Assembly (NCBI GenBank): GCA_030650395.1
Contig: JAUSDY010000014.1
Coordinates: 1 to 50,013, forward strand
Source of the DNA: Acidobacteriota bacterium
GTDB lineage: Bacteria; Acidobacteriota; Vicinamibacteria; Vicinamibacterales; UBA2999
Length of the DNA: 50,013 nt
Reading direction: 5' to 3'
The notes under the pieces were generated by a model that saw nothing but the letters and a program-made list of their open reading frames with translations, had not been told where the DNA came from and did no database searches. Both the position numbers and the translations under genes were made by a program. Below, one piece after another: positions 24,111 through 33,375 of the stretch; position 1 is the first letter of the stretch, and the number at the start of each line of letters is the position of its first letter.

Positions 24111-26188
24111 CGGGCCTTGGACCTGACGAGAGGGCGGCGTTGACGGCCGAGGAGAAGCGAGATGGCGCAGGCGGCCAGTGCGACGGCGACGGGAATCAAG
24201 TGGACAGAGAATCGTCCTGGATAGGCACTGCTCCTGGCCACGAGCGCGCCGGATACGCCTGCGAGACAGAGGCCCACCGCGTTCAACGGCAGCCGCGAAA
24301 ACGGGCGAACGCGCAAGAGGCCGAGCAGCGCGGCGAGCACACCCGCGATCAGCGGGAGCGCGCGCAGATCGAACCGCGGCGGATCGTTCATCGTCAACAC
24401 CATCATCACGCTGCCGGCGAGATTCTGTGCGGCCGTGAGCCCTTCGGCGGTGGCCTGCCACACCGATAGCGTACCGGCCTGCGTTCCATAAAGCATGCTC
24501 GGTATGCCCGTGTAGTACCACGTGCGCGCCGTGAACAACCACAGCCCCAACGCGATCGTCCCGAGCACGCCGGCCAGAACGCTCTTCGAGACACGCGGCC
24601 ACCACAGGCCGGGGCGGAACACGTCGCCGATCGGCTGGCGCACCGGCAGGGCAAACGCCGCAATCGCCACGACCATCGGAAGATTGTTCAACCGCGTATA
24701 AAAAGCCAGCGTGGCGAACACCCCGGCCGCGAGGATCGCAGGCCACGATCCGTGACGTCCGCGAAGCGCCCACAACGCCGCGGCGTAGATCAAGCCTGCC
24801 GAGGTGATCTCCGACAGGCCGCGTCCGAAAAGGTACCACGCGGGCCCAAGCGTCATCATCGCGATGGTCACCACCGAGGACGCGATCGCCCATCGAAAGC
24901 CGGCCATTGTGCGGGTCACGTGAAAGGCAAAGCACGCGCCCATCAGCACGCAAGCCGCATCCCAGAACAGCTCCCCGACACTCGAGTCCCCGAACACCAT
25001 ATGGAGGCCGCCGGCGATCCACCGGTAGAGCGGCTGAAACCAGAACGTCGGCTGGCCGCCCTCGAGCCAGTACCCCTGCATGACGATGCGATAGGCGAAG
25101 CGCTGAAACACCCACCAGTCGTCACCGCTCGTGTACCAGGTGAACAACCCGGCCTGCGGCACGCCGACCGCGATGATCAGGGCCAGGAATGGAATGCCCA
25201 CAAGCAGTGACATTCCGAAAAGGTTTTGCAGCCGGCGCGGCATCCGGATCGCGGTCACGGCCAGAAGCAGCAAGGGCGCCGTTCTCACCGCGGTATTGTG
25301 GCCCGTCACGGTTGACGCGGCCATCAGCGCCGACAGCGTCGCGGTCACGCCGAGGGCGACGGCACTGCGGGCACGGCGCGCGATGGCGATCAGCAGGGTG
25401 GACAGAAGCAGCACGATGAGAATCGCCGGTACGAATCGTCCCCACGGCCTCACCCACAGGTCCAACGATGACGGCGCCGACATCGTTGCCACGGATGCGC
25501 GCCAGAGATCGGCTCCGTTCCACTCCGGCAACAAGCTCCACCGGGATCCGACGAGATGCCCTTCGACCGACACTTGGTGCAGCCCGGGTTGCAGCGTGAC
25601 GCCGGCCGCTGCATCCTCATTCTGGCCGTCAATCCGCAGCCGCGTGGTCACGTCCGGTCCGGCGATCACTCGCAATATGCCGGCCTCGTTCACGTGCAGA
25701 AATCCTTCGACGTCGAGGCGCAGCGTCACATGCGGCGGCCGGTCGGTGTCTTCGGCGGGCTGACCGATCGCGACCGGCGGCAAGTTGTAGAACCAGAGCG
25801 GAAAGCGTTCGATGGAGGCATAGCCGGTGGTCATCACGGCCGAACACCGCGGCTCGGGCGAGCGCCAGTCGGCCCGGATGTCCCAGCTATGCGGCACCTG
25901 GCCCATGTCGCGGTAGAGGGGCACGGGCGAGGTGAACCGCAGACACCAGCCATCCTGCGCCAGGCTCGCGGCCGTTGCCGCCTTCCAGACGAGGAGCGTG
26001 AGGATCAGTCCGCGAACGACAGACTGCGCGAGGATCTTGGCTTGGATGGAGACAAGGGCCGCGAGAACGAGGCCGAGCAGGACTGCCTCGATCGCTGTAT
26101 CCAGGGGCGCGCCGTCGAGCGGACCGGCGAGTCGCGAGGGCCAGAGAACGGCCACCCCGAAAAGGCCGCCCCACAGCGCGGTTTTCAA
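24107..26188 (-). CDS. Large integral membrane protein with a PA14-like lumenal region (paralog 2)
   Basis: The protein has 693 residues and is colinear with the next gene over its full length: WCLRFTSPVPLYRDMGQVPH, GLFTWYTSGDDWWVFQRFAY, TFWFQPLYRWIAGGLHMVF, GDSSVGELFWDAA and MNDPPRFDLRALPL all recur. A tandem duplication is therefore clear. I choose TTG at 26188 because AGGAG stands 6 nt upstream and the N-terminus MKTALWGGLFGVAVLWPSRL then aligns with MNTVVWASLAAIAVLWPGRL of the paralog; a GTG at 26221 is possible. The likely role is the same as for its partner: an inner-membrane GT-C enzyme using a lipid-linked sugar. The ATGA overlap shows co-translation. Confidence 0.78.
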   Translation of the reverse strand: MKTALWGGLFGVAVLWPSRLAGPLDGAPLDTAIEAVLLGLVLAALVSIQAKILAQSVVRGLILTLLVWKAATAASLAQDGWCLRFTSPVPLYRDMGQVPHSWDIRADWRSPEPRCSAVMTTGYASIERFPLWFYNLPPVAIGQPAEDTDRPPHVTLRLDVEGFLHVNEAGILRVIAGPDVTTRLRIDGQNEDAAAGVTLQPGLHQVSVEGHLVGSRWSLLPEWNGADLWRASVATMSAPSSLDLWVRPWGRFVPAILIVLLLSTLLIAIARRARSAVALGVTATLSALMAASTVTGHNTAVRTAPLLLLAVTAIRMPRRLQNLFGMSLLVGIPFLALIIAVGVPQAGLFTWYTSGDDWWVFQRFAYRIVMQGYWLEGGQPTFWFQPLYRWIAGGLHMVFGDSSVGELFWDAACVLMGACFAFHVTRTMAGFRWAIASSVVTIAMMTLGPAWYLFGRGLSEITSAGLIYAAALWALRGRHGSWPAILAAGVFATLAFYTRLNNLPMVVAIAAFALPVRQPIGDVFRPGLWWPRVSKSVLAGVLGTIALGLWLFTARTWYYTGIPSMLYGTQAGTLSVWQATAEGLTAAQNLAGSVMMVLTMNDPPRFDLRALPLIAGVLAALLGLLRVRPFSRLPLNAVGLCLAGVSGALVARSSAYPGRFSVHLIPVAVALAACAISLLLGRQRRPLVRSKAR

Positions 26189-26230
26189 CGGCGTCTCCTG
26201 CCGGTTGTGGGCGGGGGGCACCGCCGCAGT

Positions 26231-27217
26231 TTAGGCGATCAGCTGGCCGGATTTGATCCGCGCGAGGTCGGCGTCCACCATCATGTGGACCAGGCCCTTG
26301 AAGTCCACGCTGGGCTCCCAGCCCAGTTCCTTCCTGGCTTTCGCCGGGCTGCCAATCAGGTGATCGACTTCCGCGGGCCTGAGAAACGCTGAATCCACGC
26401 TGACATGCTTCCGCCAGTCGAGTCCGGCGTGGGCGAACGCCACCTCGACAAGCTCCTTCACCGAGTGCGCCTCACCGGTGGCGATCACGTAGTCGTCCGG
26501 AGTGTCCTGCTGGAGCATGAGCCACATGGCGCGAACGTAGTCTCCGGAAAAACCCCAGTCACGGCACGCATCGAGGTTGCCCAGCTTGAGCGTATCGGTC
26601 AGACCCAGCTTGATGCGCGCGACGCCGTCGGTCACCTTGCGGGTCACAAACTCGATACCGCGCCGGGGCGATTCGTGGTTGAACAGGATGCCCGACACGG
26701 CGAACAGGTCGTAGCTTTCGCGATAGTTGACGGTGATGTAATGGCCGAAGACTTTCGAGACGCCGTATGGGCTGCGCGGATAAAACGGTGTCATCTCGGT
26801 CTGTGGCACTTCGCGCACGCGCCCGTACATCTCGCTGGAAGAGGCCTGGTAGAACCGGATCTTGGTGTTCACGCTGCGAACGGCCTCGAGGGCGCGCGTG
26901 ACGCCCTGCGCGTTGTACTCGCCGGTGAGCATCGGCTGATCCCACGAGGCGGGCACGAACGACATCGCGCCGAGGTTGTAGAACTCATCGGGCTGCGCCC
27001 GCTCGACCGCCTTGATGAGCGACAGCTGATCGAGCAGGTCGGCCTGCAACAGCGTCACCTTGTTCAGCAGGTGTTGAATGCGCCAGACGTTGGGCGCGCT
27101 CAGCCGGCGAATCACGCCAAAAACCTCGTACCCCTTGTCGAGGAGCAACTCCGCGAGATAAGAGCCGTCTTGCCCGGTGATACCCGTGATGAGTGCGCGT
27201 TTGCGGATAGGCACCAC
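26231..27217 (-). CDS. gmd: GDP-mannose 4,6-dehydratase
   Basis: Gmd converts GDP-D-mannose to GDP-4-keto-6-deoxymannose, the precursor of GDP-fucose, GDP-rhamnose and others. The 328 residues start with the NADP site [20 protein letters not shown], then carry the [17 protein letters not shown] region, the active-site SSSEMYG segment, the YxxxK pair in [15 protein letters not shown], and [19 protein letters not shown], all typical of Gmd. No GDP-fucose synthase or RmD reductase is in the window. The start is taken as GTG 27217, 6 nt after a TAGAAT box that overlaps the stop codon of the symporter gene; a second GTG follows directly. Confidence 0.96.
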   Translation of the reverse strand: MVPIRKRALITGITGQDGSYLAELLLDKGYEVFGVIRRLSAPNVWRIQHLLNKVTLLQADLLDQLSLIKAVERAQPDEFYNLGAMSFVPASWDQPMLTGEYNAQGVTRALEAVRSVNTKIRFYQASSSEMYGRVREVPQTEMTPFYPRSPYGVSKVFGHYITVNYRESYDLFAVSGILFNHESPRRGIEFVTRKVTDGVARIKLGLTDTLKLGNLDACRDWGFSGDYVRAMWLMLQQDTPDDYVIATGEAHSVKELVEVAFAHAGLDWRKHVSVDSAFLRPAEVDHLIGSPAKARKELGWEPSVDFKGLVHMMVDADLARIKSGQLIA

Positions 27218-27223
27218 CCTTCG

Positions 27224-27229
27224 ATTCTA
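27224..27229 (-). promoter_or_regulatory. -10 box TAGAAT, 6 nt before the gmd start and overlapping the symporter stop
   Basis: On the minus strand the symporter ends ...GGG-TAG, and this TAG opens the hexamer TAGAAT, followed by CGAAGG and GTG. It suggests a separate leaderless gmd transcript inside the symporter-gmd unit. Confidence 0.5.
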
Positions 27230-28801
27230 CCCCAGGTGTTTCGGGTCCGGTCGCATGACGGCCCGCCATGTCAGGTTGCGACCGGGATAGGTGGACGCAG
27301 CGGGCCACGCAAGCGCCAGCAGGTACCCGACAGCCAGTGTGGCGGCAAGGCCGAAGGTTGAGGGCCAGAGAAAACCGATCGTACTGTGGTACGCCACGTA
27401 GTACGACGCAAACGCTCCGGCCACCCCTCCGGCCAACACGGCTTCGCTCCGCGCCCGTGTGCTGAACATCGCGAGGATATAGATGCCAAACAGCGGGCCG
27501 GTGAACGCGTTGATCAACTTGTTGGCGATCTCGAGCAGCGACCCGATGCGCGACACGTTGATCGCCAGGATGGTTCCAAGCCCGCCAAAGAAGACGGTGA
27601 ACAGGCGGGACGCGCGCAGCTGAGTGCGCTCCTCTGCTTCCGTATGCTGCCCGCGCCGCACTTCGCGGCCCAGCCAGACGCGGTTGTACAGGTCGACGAC
27701 GGCGACCGAACTGCATGAGTTGATCGCGGAGTTGAGGCTGGACATCGATGCGGCGGCGATCGCGGCGATGACGAGACCCACCGCGCCCGCCGGAAACGCC
27801 AGCGACATGAAATAGGGAAGCAGCTTGTCGGTCTGGTACTCCGACGGCAGCGCGTGCCGCTGGAAATATGCAAACAGCGCGAGGCCGACAAACGATAGGC
27901 CGATCGTCCATAGCGCGTCGCCTGCGGCATTGATCACGAACGCCTGCCGCGCCTCCTTGATCGATCGCGTCGTCCGCAGGCGCTGAACCATGACCTGGTC
28001 GCTGGTGTACTGTGCCGCGCGCCCGACGACCAGCGCGACCATCAACGCGACGACCGTCATCGGTTGCGTGAAGAAGCTCGTGAATTGATCGATTCCGCCG
28101 GCTGCGGCCGGATCGGTCAGTGGCGGCCAGAAATCCAGCTTTCCGCCGGACGCGGCGACGGTCCAGATCTCGGAAAGGCCTCCTGGCACGCTGGCCCACA
28201 CCACCCAGACCGTGGCAATCAGGCCGCCGAACATCACGAAGAACTGCACGACGTCGGTCCAGATCACGCCCTGGATGCCGCCCATCATCGTCGTGATCGT
28301 CACGAGCACGCCGATGACGATCGTCATCGTGTTGATGTCGACTTGCCCGCCCGTGACGGCATTGATGGCAAGGCTGGGGACGTACATGGCCGTGGCCATC
28401 CAGCCCAGACGCCACAGGATGAAGATGCCGGCGGCAAGCGTCCGGACGCGAACGTCGAAGCGTGCCTCGAGATACTCGTACACCGTGTAGAAATCGAGCC
28501 GGTGATAAAACGGGAACACCACCTTCGCGACCCAGGGGTAGATGGCCACCCAGGAGAAAATCCCCAGGACCAGCATGAAGCCGTACTTGATCGTCGAGGA
28601 CGGCTGCATCAGGTAGTCCATGCCGCTGTTGAGCGCGGCCATCAGCGACAACCCCACTGGCAACCAGCCCATGCTGCGATCGGCGAGCAGGTATTGGTCG
28701 AGGCTGGTCTGGCGCCGGGAGAAATAGACGCCAATGCCGGCCATGGCGACCAGATACACGGCCACGATGATCCAGTCGATCAGGTGAAAGGACGATTCCA
28801 T
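27227..28801 (-). CDS. Sodium:solute symporter family (SSS) transporter
   Basis: The 524-residue protein has about 13 membrane helices and SSS landmarks: IDWIIVAVYLVAMAGIGVYF at the start, SLDQYLLADRSMGWLPVGLS, GVIWTDVVQFFVMFGG, and the sodium-site helix around AASMSSLNSAINSCSSVAVV near residue 350. It would import a sugar, sialic acid, amino acid or organic anion with Na+. The substrate cannot be named; the setting suggests a sugar or glycan breakdown product. ATG 28801 is chosen because it gives a standard SSS N-terminus; an in-frame ATG at 28834 would add 11 residues. It is divergent from the 28845 operon and is followed by gmd. Confidence 0.93.
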   Translation of the reverse strand: MESSFHLIDWIIVAVYLVAMAGIGVYFSRRQTSLDQYLLADRSMGWLPVGLSLMAALNSGMDYLMQPSSTIKYGFMLVLGIFSWVAIYPWVAKVVFPFYHRLDFYTVYEYLEARFDVRVRTLAAGIFILWRLGWMATAMYVPSLAINAVTGGQVDINTMTIVIGVLVTITTMMGGIQGVIWTDVVQFFVMFGGLIATVWVVWASVPGGLSEIWTVAASGGKLDFWPPLTDPAAAGGIDQFTSFFTQPMTVVALMVALVVGRAAQYTSDQVMVQRLRTTRSIKEARQAFVINAAGDALWTIGLSFVGLALFAYFQRHALPSEYQTDKLLPYFMSLAFPAGAVGLVIAAIAAASMSSLNSAINSCSSVAVVDLYNRVWLGREVRRGQHTEAEERTQLRASRLFTVFFGGLGTILAINVSRIGSLLEIANKLINAFTGPLFGIYILAMFSTRARSEAVLAGGVAGAFASYYVAYHSTIGFLWPSTFGLAATLAVGYLLALAWPAASTYPGRNLTWRAVMRPDPKHLG

Positions 28802-28844
28802 GGCGAGCCATAGAATGGCATAGACTCGTCCCATTCTGAGTGCG
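28802..28844. promoter_or_regulatory. Divergent intergenic region with inverted repeat AGAATGG / CCATTCT
   Basis: Only 43 bp separate the two start codons. Inside, AGAATGG (near 28813) and CCATTCT (near 28831) form an inverted repeat. The right arm gives CATTCT-GAGTGCG-ATG for the plus gene (7 nt spacing) and the left arm gives CATTCT about 10 nt before the minus ATG. A symmetric pair of -10 boxes is plausible but the matches are weak. Confidence 0.4.
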
Positions 28845-30917
28845 ATGAGTGTTGCGACTCGAGGCCGGTACGCCAGTCTGCTGATCTGGACGGCCTACGT
28901 CATCGTTCCCACTGATGCCGGCGGACTGATTCACGGCGTTCCACTCGGCCCGATTGATGCGTTCGCGCTGCTGATCATCGCGTGGCTGGCGGCATATGGC
29001 GGGCGGTTGTCCGGCGCGGCGATCGTCGCCACGATGCTGGGGGTCAGCCTCGTGGCATCGGCGTCGATCCCCGGCACGGGCGGCTTTCGGGCGCGATATT
29101 TCGCCAATGCCGATGCGACCGGGCCGCATGAACGCAGCACCGAGTACCCGGATAGTCCATTTACCCGGCTGGACGATCGTCTCGACTTCGCGCCTGGGGG
29201 CCCGGAGTTCCCTCTGGCCTTCTTCAACGACAACGGGCCGTTCAATTTCTACAGGGCGGGCGAGCCGCGTCGACGCCAGCTCGAATTCGCCGCGAGGTGG
29301 AGCGGCTCTTGGTGGGTCGCCGAGGGAACGCATTCCCTGTACGTGGACGCGCCCCAGTCGGCCGCGCAAGTGTTCGTCGACGGCGCCACCGTGGTGTCGG
29401 TCTCGCCCGAGGCGGGAGCTGGCAGCGCTGACATTTCGCTCGCCGGTGGCTGGCATCGTCTTGACGTGACGTTTTCGTCTCCTTACGGGGCACCGCGGCG
29501 GTTTTCGGCGGGAGAGCTGCAGGGCGGCCAACGGAGACCGTTCGATTCGACGTCCGTCGTGACGCGGCAGGTCCGCGGTTGGCAGATGACGGTGACGCGC
29601 GTGCTGCGGGTGGTCAAGACCGGCGTGGACGCCGGTGCGCTGGCATGGCTGGCGTGGTTGTGCGCCGTGAGCATCCGGCAGCGAATCGGCGCTCTGCGAC
29701 AGGATGCCCCCGCACCGGCACGGCGAGCGCAGGCGCTTTCCCTTCTGGTGATCGTCGCAGCGGTGGAGGCGTGGGTGTTCGCCTGGCCTTGGTCCCGTCA
29801 GGTGATGCTCCTGAACGGCGGCGATGACCCGATGACGTACGAGGGGTACTCGCGCGACATTCTGCTCAACGGGCTACTGATGAACGGCAACCTGCCGCTC
29901 GGACAAGGTGAGCCGTTTTACTACCAGGCCTTCTATCCGTACTTTCTCGCTGCGGTCCACGGGGTCTTCGGCGAGGGCATGTTCGGGGTCATGCTCGTGC
30001 AGCGCCTGCTCGTCGTATTCGTAATCTGGAGGCTCGTGGAGATGGCTGCCGAACTCGGTGGGAACGAGGTTTGGCCTGCGGCGCTCGGCTGCGCTACCTT
30101 CTTTGCCTGCTGGAAATTCTGGCCAATCGCCGCCGACCTGTTGAACGAGTCGTTGTACGTGCCGTTGCTGGTGGCGTGGACGGCGTCCCTCATACGAGCG
30201 TGTCGAGCGCCCACAACGGCACGGGCTATCGGAGCGGGCTTGTTGGGTGGATTCACGGCCATCACGAGGTCCACCGCCTTGCTCGCCTGGGTGGCCGTGT
30301 TTCCAGCGTGCTGGGCGGCGTGGAAGCGCGCCGCCAATCGTCGCGTGCTCCTGGGCGCCCCGGTCCTGTGCTCCTTCGGAATTTTTTCCCTGATCACCGT
30401 ACGAAACTGGATCGTGGCCGGTCAATTCGCGCCGACGTCCACCGAACTGGGCGTTACCCTGCTGGGCGGCAATGAGCTGCCCGAGGGAGTGACCATTGAC
30501 CTCAGCGCTCGAGGTGCGCTCTACGAGCGGCTGGGACTCCACTCATTCACTGCCCAGGTCATCGAGTACGCGATCACGGCGCCAGGATCATTTGCGCTCA
30601 ATCTTGGGCGCAAGGCCCTGTTCGTACTCGGATTCTTTGAAGCGTACGCGCCCGGCTGGGGGTATTCGCCTGTGTACATCGCGGTCTGGGTCACGGCGGT
30701 TGCGGGCTTGGTGTTCGCGATTCGAACCGGCCAGACGCCTGCCATTCCTCTGATAGTGCCGGCGCTGATCGCGATCACTCAATTCGCGGCGCTGGTGGTC
30801 GTGTACCCCAAGGGCGAGCGATTGATCCTGCCGGTATACATCCTCTTAGTGCCGTATTCCTCGATAGCCGTCTACCGCATAACACGAGCGATGGTGCAGA
30901 ATTCGAGCCACTCGTGA
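28845..30917 (+). CDS. Membrane glycosyltransferase with a PA14-like extracytoplasmic domain
   Basis: The 690-residue protein has three N-terminal membrane segments, then a soluble region of about 170 residues (FRARYFANADATGPHERST to RRFSAGELQGG). This has the PA14 look: an opening strand, GTHSLYVDAPQSAAQVFVDG and GWHRLDVTFSSPYG. From about 290 a GT-C-like membrane domain follows, with NGGDDPMTYEGYSRDILLNG carrying the acidic pair after a membrane segment, and FYYQAFYPYFLAAVHGVFGE. It probably glycosylates a periplasmic acceptor, with the PA14 part binding glycan. It opens a four-gene operon; its stop overlaps the next GTG as GTGA. Confidence 0.8.
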   Translation: MSVATRGRYASLLIWTAYVIVPTDAGGLIHGVPLGPIDAFALLIIAWLAAYGGRLSGAAIVATMLGVSLVASASIPGTGGFRARYFANADATGPHERSTEYPDSPFTRLDDRLDFAPGGPEFPLAFFNDNGPFNFYRAGEPRRRQLEFAARWSGSWWVAEGTHSLYVDAPQSAAQVFVDGATVVSVSPEAGAGSADISLAGGWHRLDVTFSSPYGAPRRFSAGELQGGQRRPFDSTSVVTRQVRGWQMTVTRVLRVVKTGVDAGALAWLAWLCAVSIRQRIGALRQDAPAPARRAQALSLLVIVAAVEAWVFAWPWSRQVMLLNGGDDPMTYEGYSRDILLNGLLMNGNLPLGQGEPFYYQAFYPYFLAAVHGVFGEGMFGVMLVQRLLVVFVIWRLVEMAAELGGNEVWPAALGCATFFACWKFWPIAADLLNESLYVPLLVAWTASLIRACRAPTTARAIGAGLLGGFTAITRSTALLAWVAVFPACWAAWKRAANRRVLLGAPVLCSFGIFSLITVRNWIVAGQFAPTSTELGVTLLGGNELPEGVTIDLSARGALYERLGLHSFTAQVIEYAITAPGSFALNLGRKALFVLGFFEAYAPGWGYSPVYIAVWVTAVAGLVFAIRTGQTPAIPLIVPALIAITQFAALVVVYPKGERLILPVYILLVPYSSIAVYRITRAMVQNSSHS

Positions 30918-32311
30918 GCAAACTTCTGTTGAGCACGGGCGCCGGACTCACGCTGGGCCTTCTCTACACGGCATCTCCGCTCTCGATGTGGGTCCTCGCC
31001 GCGGCGGCCGCGCTGCTGGTGCTCGCAGGCCGCGGCTTGTCCCAATCCGAGCGCCGCCTGCTCGTGACCATTCTCGCAACCGGTCTTGCCGCGCGGCTCT
31101 TCGTGATCGCCGGACTCGTCGTGCTCGGCCTGCCGTCGCACAGCGACCTGAGCGTGGGCGCGCTGGCTGGCGACGATGCGTACTACCTTGGACGGGCGCT
31201 TCGCGCGCGCGACATCATCCTGGGATTCACCGAAGGCAAGTACGACTACTTCGTGGTCACCGACGAGTATGGGAGGACGAGCTACCTGGGCTTCTTGACG
31301 GTCATCCAGGTGATCTTCGGCCCCACACCTTTCAGCATGCGGTTACTGAACGCGCTCTTCTTCGTGACGGGCTCGACGCTCCTGTTTCGCATGGCACGAC
31401 AGGCCTTCGGGCCTGCCCCGGCGTTTGCCGGTCTCGTCGTGCTGCTATTTCTGCCGTCGCTTCTCTTCTCGTCGATTTCGATCCTGAAAGAGTCTCTGTA
31501 TTTTCTGTGCTCGGCCCTCCTGCTGGTCTGCTGTGTCCGCCTGTTCAAGGCCCGGAACGTGGTCAGGGCGGGCATGCTGATCGTTATCGCCGGCGCCAGC
31601 CTCTGGTTGCTGGACGATCTGCGCCGCGGCGCGGTGATGCTTGCGGGCTCAGGCATTGCCGTCGGACTGGCCCTTCGCTTTGTTGCCGCGACCCGTCGGC
31701 GCCTGGCCGCGGCGGCAACAGCCGTGCTGCTCGCGGCAGTTGTCGGGCTCTCGCAGCCGCCGATGCGCGCGCGTGTCCTGGATGGAGTGGTGTCCGCCGC
31801 CAAGATGCACGGGGGACACGTCTTTACCGTGGGCCACGCCTACAAGCTGCTCGACGGGGATTTCTACATGAATCCCGCGGCGCCCAGTTCGTGGCCATTG
31901 ACTCTGACGGAGCCACAGGCCGCGCGATTCCTGATCCGCGCCGCCGTCAGTTTTCTGGTGACACCGTTGCCATGGGAGATGAGGTCATTCGGCGAACTCG
32001 CGTACTTACCGGAGCACCTCTTGTGGTATCTGCTGATCGCGGCGCTGCCGGCGGGCCTCGTGGCTGGATGGAAACGCGACCCGCTCGTCACCGCGCTCAT
32101 CATCGGCTACGTCGTGCCCACCGCGGGCGCGTTGGCGTTGACCAATGGTAATGTCGGAACGCTGCTCCGGCTTCGCGGGCTCGTGACGCCCTACCTGATC
32201 TGGGTCGGCGTGCTCGGCGTGCTGGCCATGGTGGAAACGGTGCTCGCCGCGCGTCGCCGTGCATCGGAGAGCGGTAAGAACGAGTGGATGATGGAAAGGC
32301 CGACGGCATGA
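30914..32311 (+). CDS. Polytopic membrane protein, GT39/GT83-like
   Basis: The 465-residue protein starts at GTG 30914 inside a GTGA overlap. About eleven hydrophobic segments are seen. The first extracytoplasmic loop has LAGDDAYYLGRALRARDIIL, with the DD pair typical of GT-C enzymes, and YDYFVVTDEYGRTSYLGFL follows. A later helix has SSISILKESLYFL, and the C-terminus is short and cytoplasmic. Enzymes of this type take sugar from polyprenyl phosphate. The substrate is unknown. The ATGA overlap with the next gene indicates tight coupling. Confidence 0.75.
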   Translation: MSKLLLSTGAGLTLGLLYTASPLSMWVLAAAAALLVLAGRGLSQSERRLLVTILATGLAARLFVIAGLVVLGLPSHSDLSVGALAGDDAYYLGRALRARDIILGFTEGKYDYFVVTDEYGRTSYLGFLTVIQVIFGPTPFSMRLLNALFFVTGSTLLFRMARQAFGPAPAFAGLVVLLFLPSLLFSSISILKESLYFLCSALLLVCCVRLFKARNVVRAGMLIVIAGASLWLLDDLRRGAVMLAGSGIAVGLALRFVAATRRRLAAAATAVLLAAVVGLSQPPMRARVLDGVVSAAKMHGGHVFTVGHAYKLLDGDFYMNPAAPSSWPLTLTEPQAARFLIRAAVSFLVTPLPWEMRSFGELAYLPEHLLWYLLIAALPAGLVAGWKRDPLVTALIIGYVVPTAGALALTNGNVGTLLRLRGLVTPYLIWVGVLGVLAMVETVLAARRRASESGKNEWMMERPTA

Positions 32312-33375
32312 CCATCGTAGACAACCGCGGGCGGCTGTTTGGCCGCATCAACCTCGTCGATGCGACCGTCCTCATCTTTTTGATCGTCTTGATTCCCGTG
32401 GCGTATGGCACGTTCCTGCTCTTTCGGCCCGCGTCCCCGCGCATCGACTCGGTCTCGCTGACCGATCTCTCCAAGGAGGAGTTTCGGGTCGCCAACGGCG
32501 CCCTGCTCAGCGCCAAGCTGAAGGTCAAGGGCACTGGCTTTAACCCGCTCTTGCGGGCCTCGATCGGGAACACGCCAGCGATGGGCTTCGTGTTCGAGAA
32601 TCCGAACTCGGCCGATGTGCTCGTGGGCGAAGTGCCGATGGGCACGCACGATCTAGTCCTGTTCGATGGCGTGCAGGAGGTCGCAAGGGCGGTTGGCGCG
32701 GTGACGATACACGACACCGTTGGGACCATCGTCCGCACGGTGGGCTGGTTCACAGGTCTCGACTCCGCGGCGGTCAAGACACTTCAGGTGGGCTTTGCCT
32801 CTCCCAAAGAGACCCGTGCCGCCTTTGAAATCGTGGCGATCGGGCCCCCGCAGCCGGCCCGTTCGCGAATCCAGTTCGGCAACTCGGCCGTGGACATGCC
32901 CCTCGAGGGCTACCTCGAACGAGAAGCGGTCCTCACCGTCCGCTGCGACTCGCCGGGTCCAGCGTGCAGTGTGGGCGGAGTGCGGCTGCGCGAGCTCTCG
33001 CCGATCGCCGTCACACTGGCGGGAGGCCTGGGTTACGAGATCCAGGAAATCCTGCCGATGAGCGATCCCGCCCGAGGTCGGGTGCACGTGCGGTTCACGG
33101 GTCCCCATGTGGCGATGATGAAGGCCGGTGATCGCGACGCCTTCCTGGACCCGCGCGCAGCGCGTCTGACGGAAGTCGCCGCGCGAGACGGGACCGCGGT
33201 CACCGCGACCGTGGAAATGGGGCTGGACAATTCTCGGGAAGGCTGGCGCTATCGAGGGCAGGTGTTACGGCCGGGCGCGTTATTCCACATCACGACCGAT
33301 CGCTATGAAGCCAATGGCCTCGTGGTTAGTATCGATGTAGCCGAGGCGTCGGCCCAATCGGGCAAGACACCATGA
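32308..33375 (+). CDS. DUF4330-like single-pass protein with beta-rich domains
   Basis: The start at ATG 32308 lies in the ATGA overlap. The 355-residue product begins with TIVDNRGRLFGRINLVDATV and a membrane segment (LIFLIVLIPVAYGTFLLF), the layout of DUF4330 proteins. After the membrane come IPT/TIG-like sequence (IDSVSLTDLSKEEF to ASIGNTPAMGF) and further beta-rich regions with repeated VxVxFxGPH-type strands. No catalytic motif is seen. It is probably an envelope-anchored partner of the glycosyltransferases encoded before it, for example in anchoring or exporting the product. Confidence 0.7.
   Translation: MTIVDNRGRLFGRINLVDATVLIFLIVLIPVAYGTFLLFRPASPRIDSVSLTDLSKEEFRVANGALLSAKLKVKGTGFNPLLRASIGNTPAMGFVFENPNSADVLVGEVPMGTHDLVLFDGVQEVARAVGAVTIHDTVGTIVRTVGWFTGLDSAAVKTLQVGFASPKETRAAFEIVAIGPPQPARSRIQFGNSAVDMPLEGYLEREAVLTVRCDSPGPACSVGGVRLRELSPIAVTLAGGLGYEIQEILPMSDPARGRVHVRFTGPHVAMMKAGDRDAFLDPRAARLTEVAARDGTAVTATVEMGLDNSREGWRYRGQVLRPGALFHITTDRYEANGLVVSIDVAEASAQSGKTP

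Noticed and set aside
22011-25115. A 1034-residue single protein
   Set aside because: The first 335 codons are out-of-frame mirror sequence of the upstream paralog, rich in Arg; the ATG at 24110 has an AAGG site and aligns with the paralog start.
28834-28834. Upstream ATG of the symporter as the true start
   Set aside because: It would add 11 residues to an already standard SSS N-terminus and leave only 10 bp to the divergent start codon.
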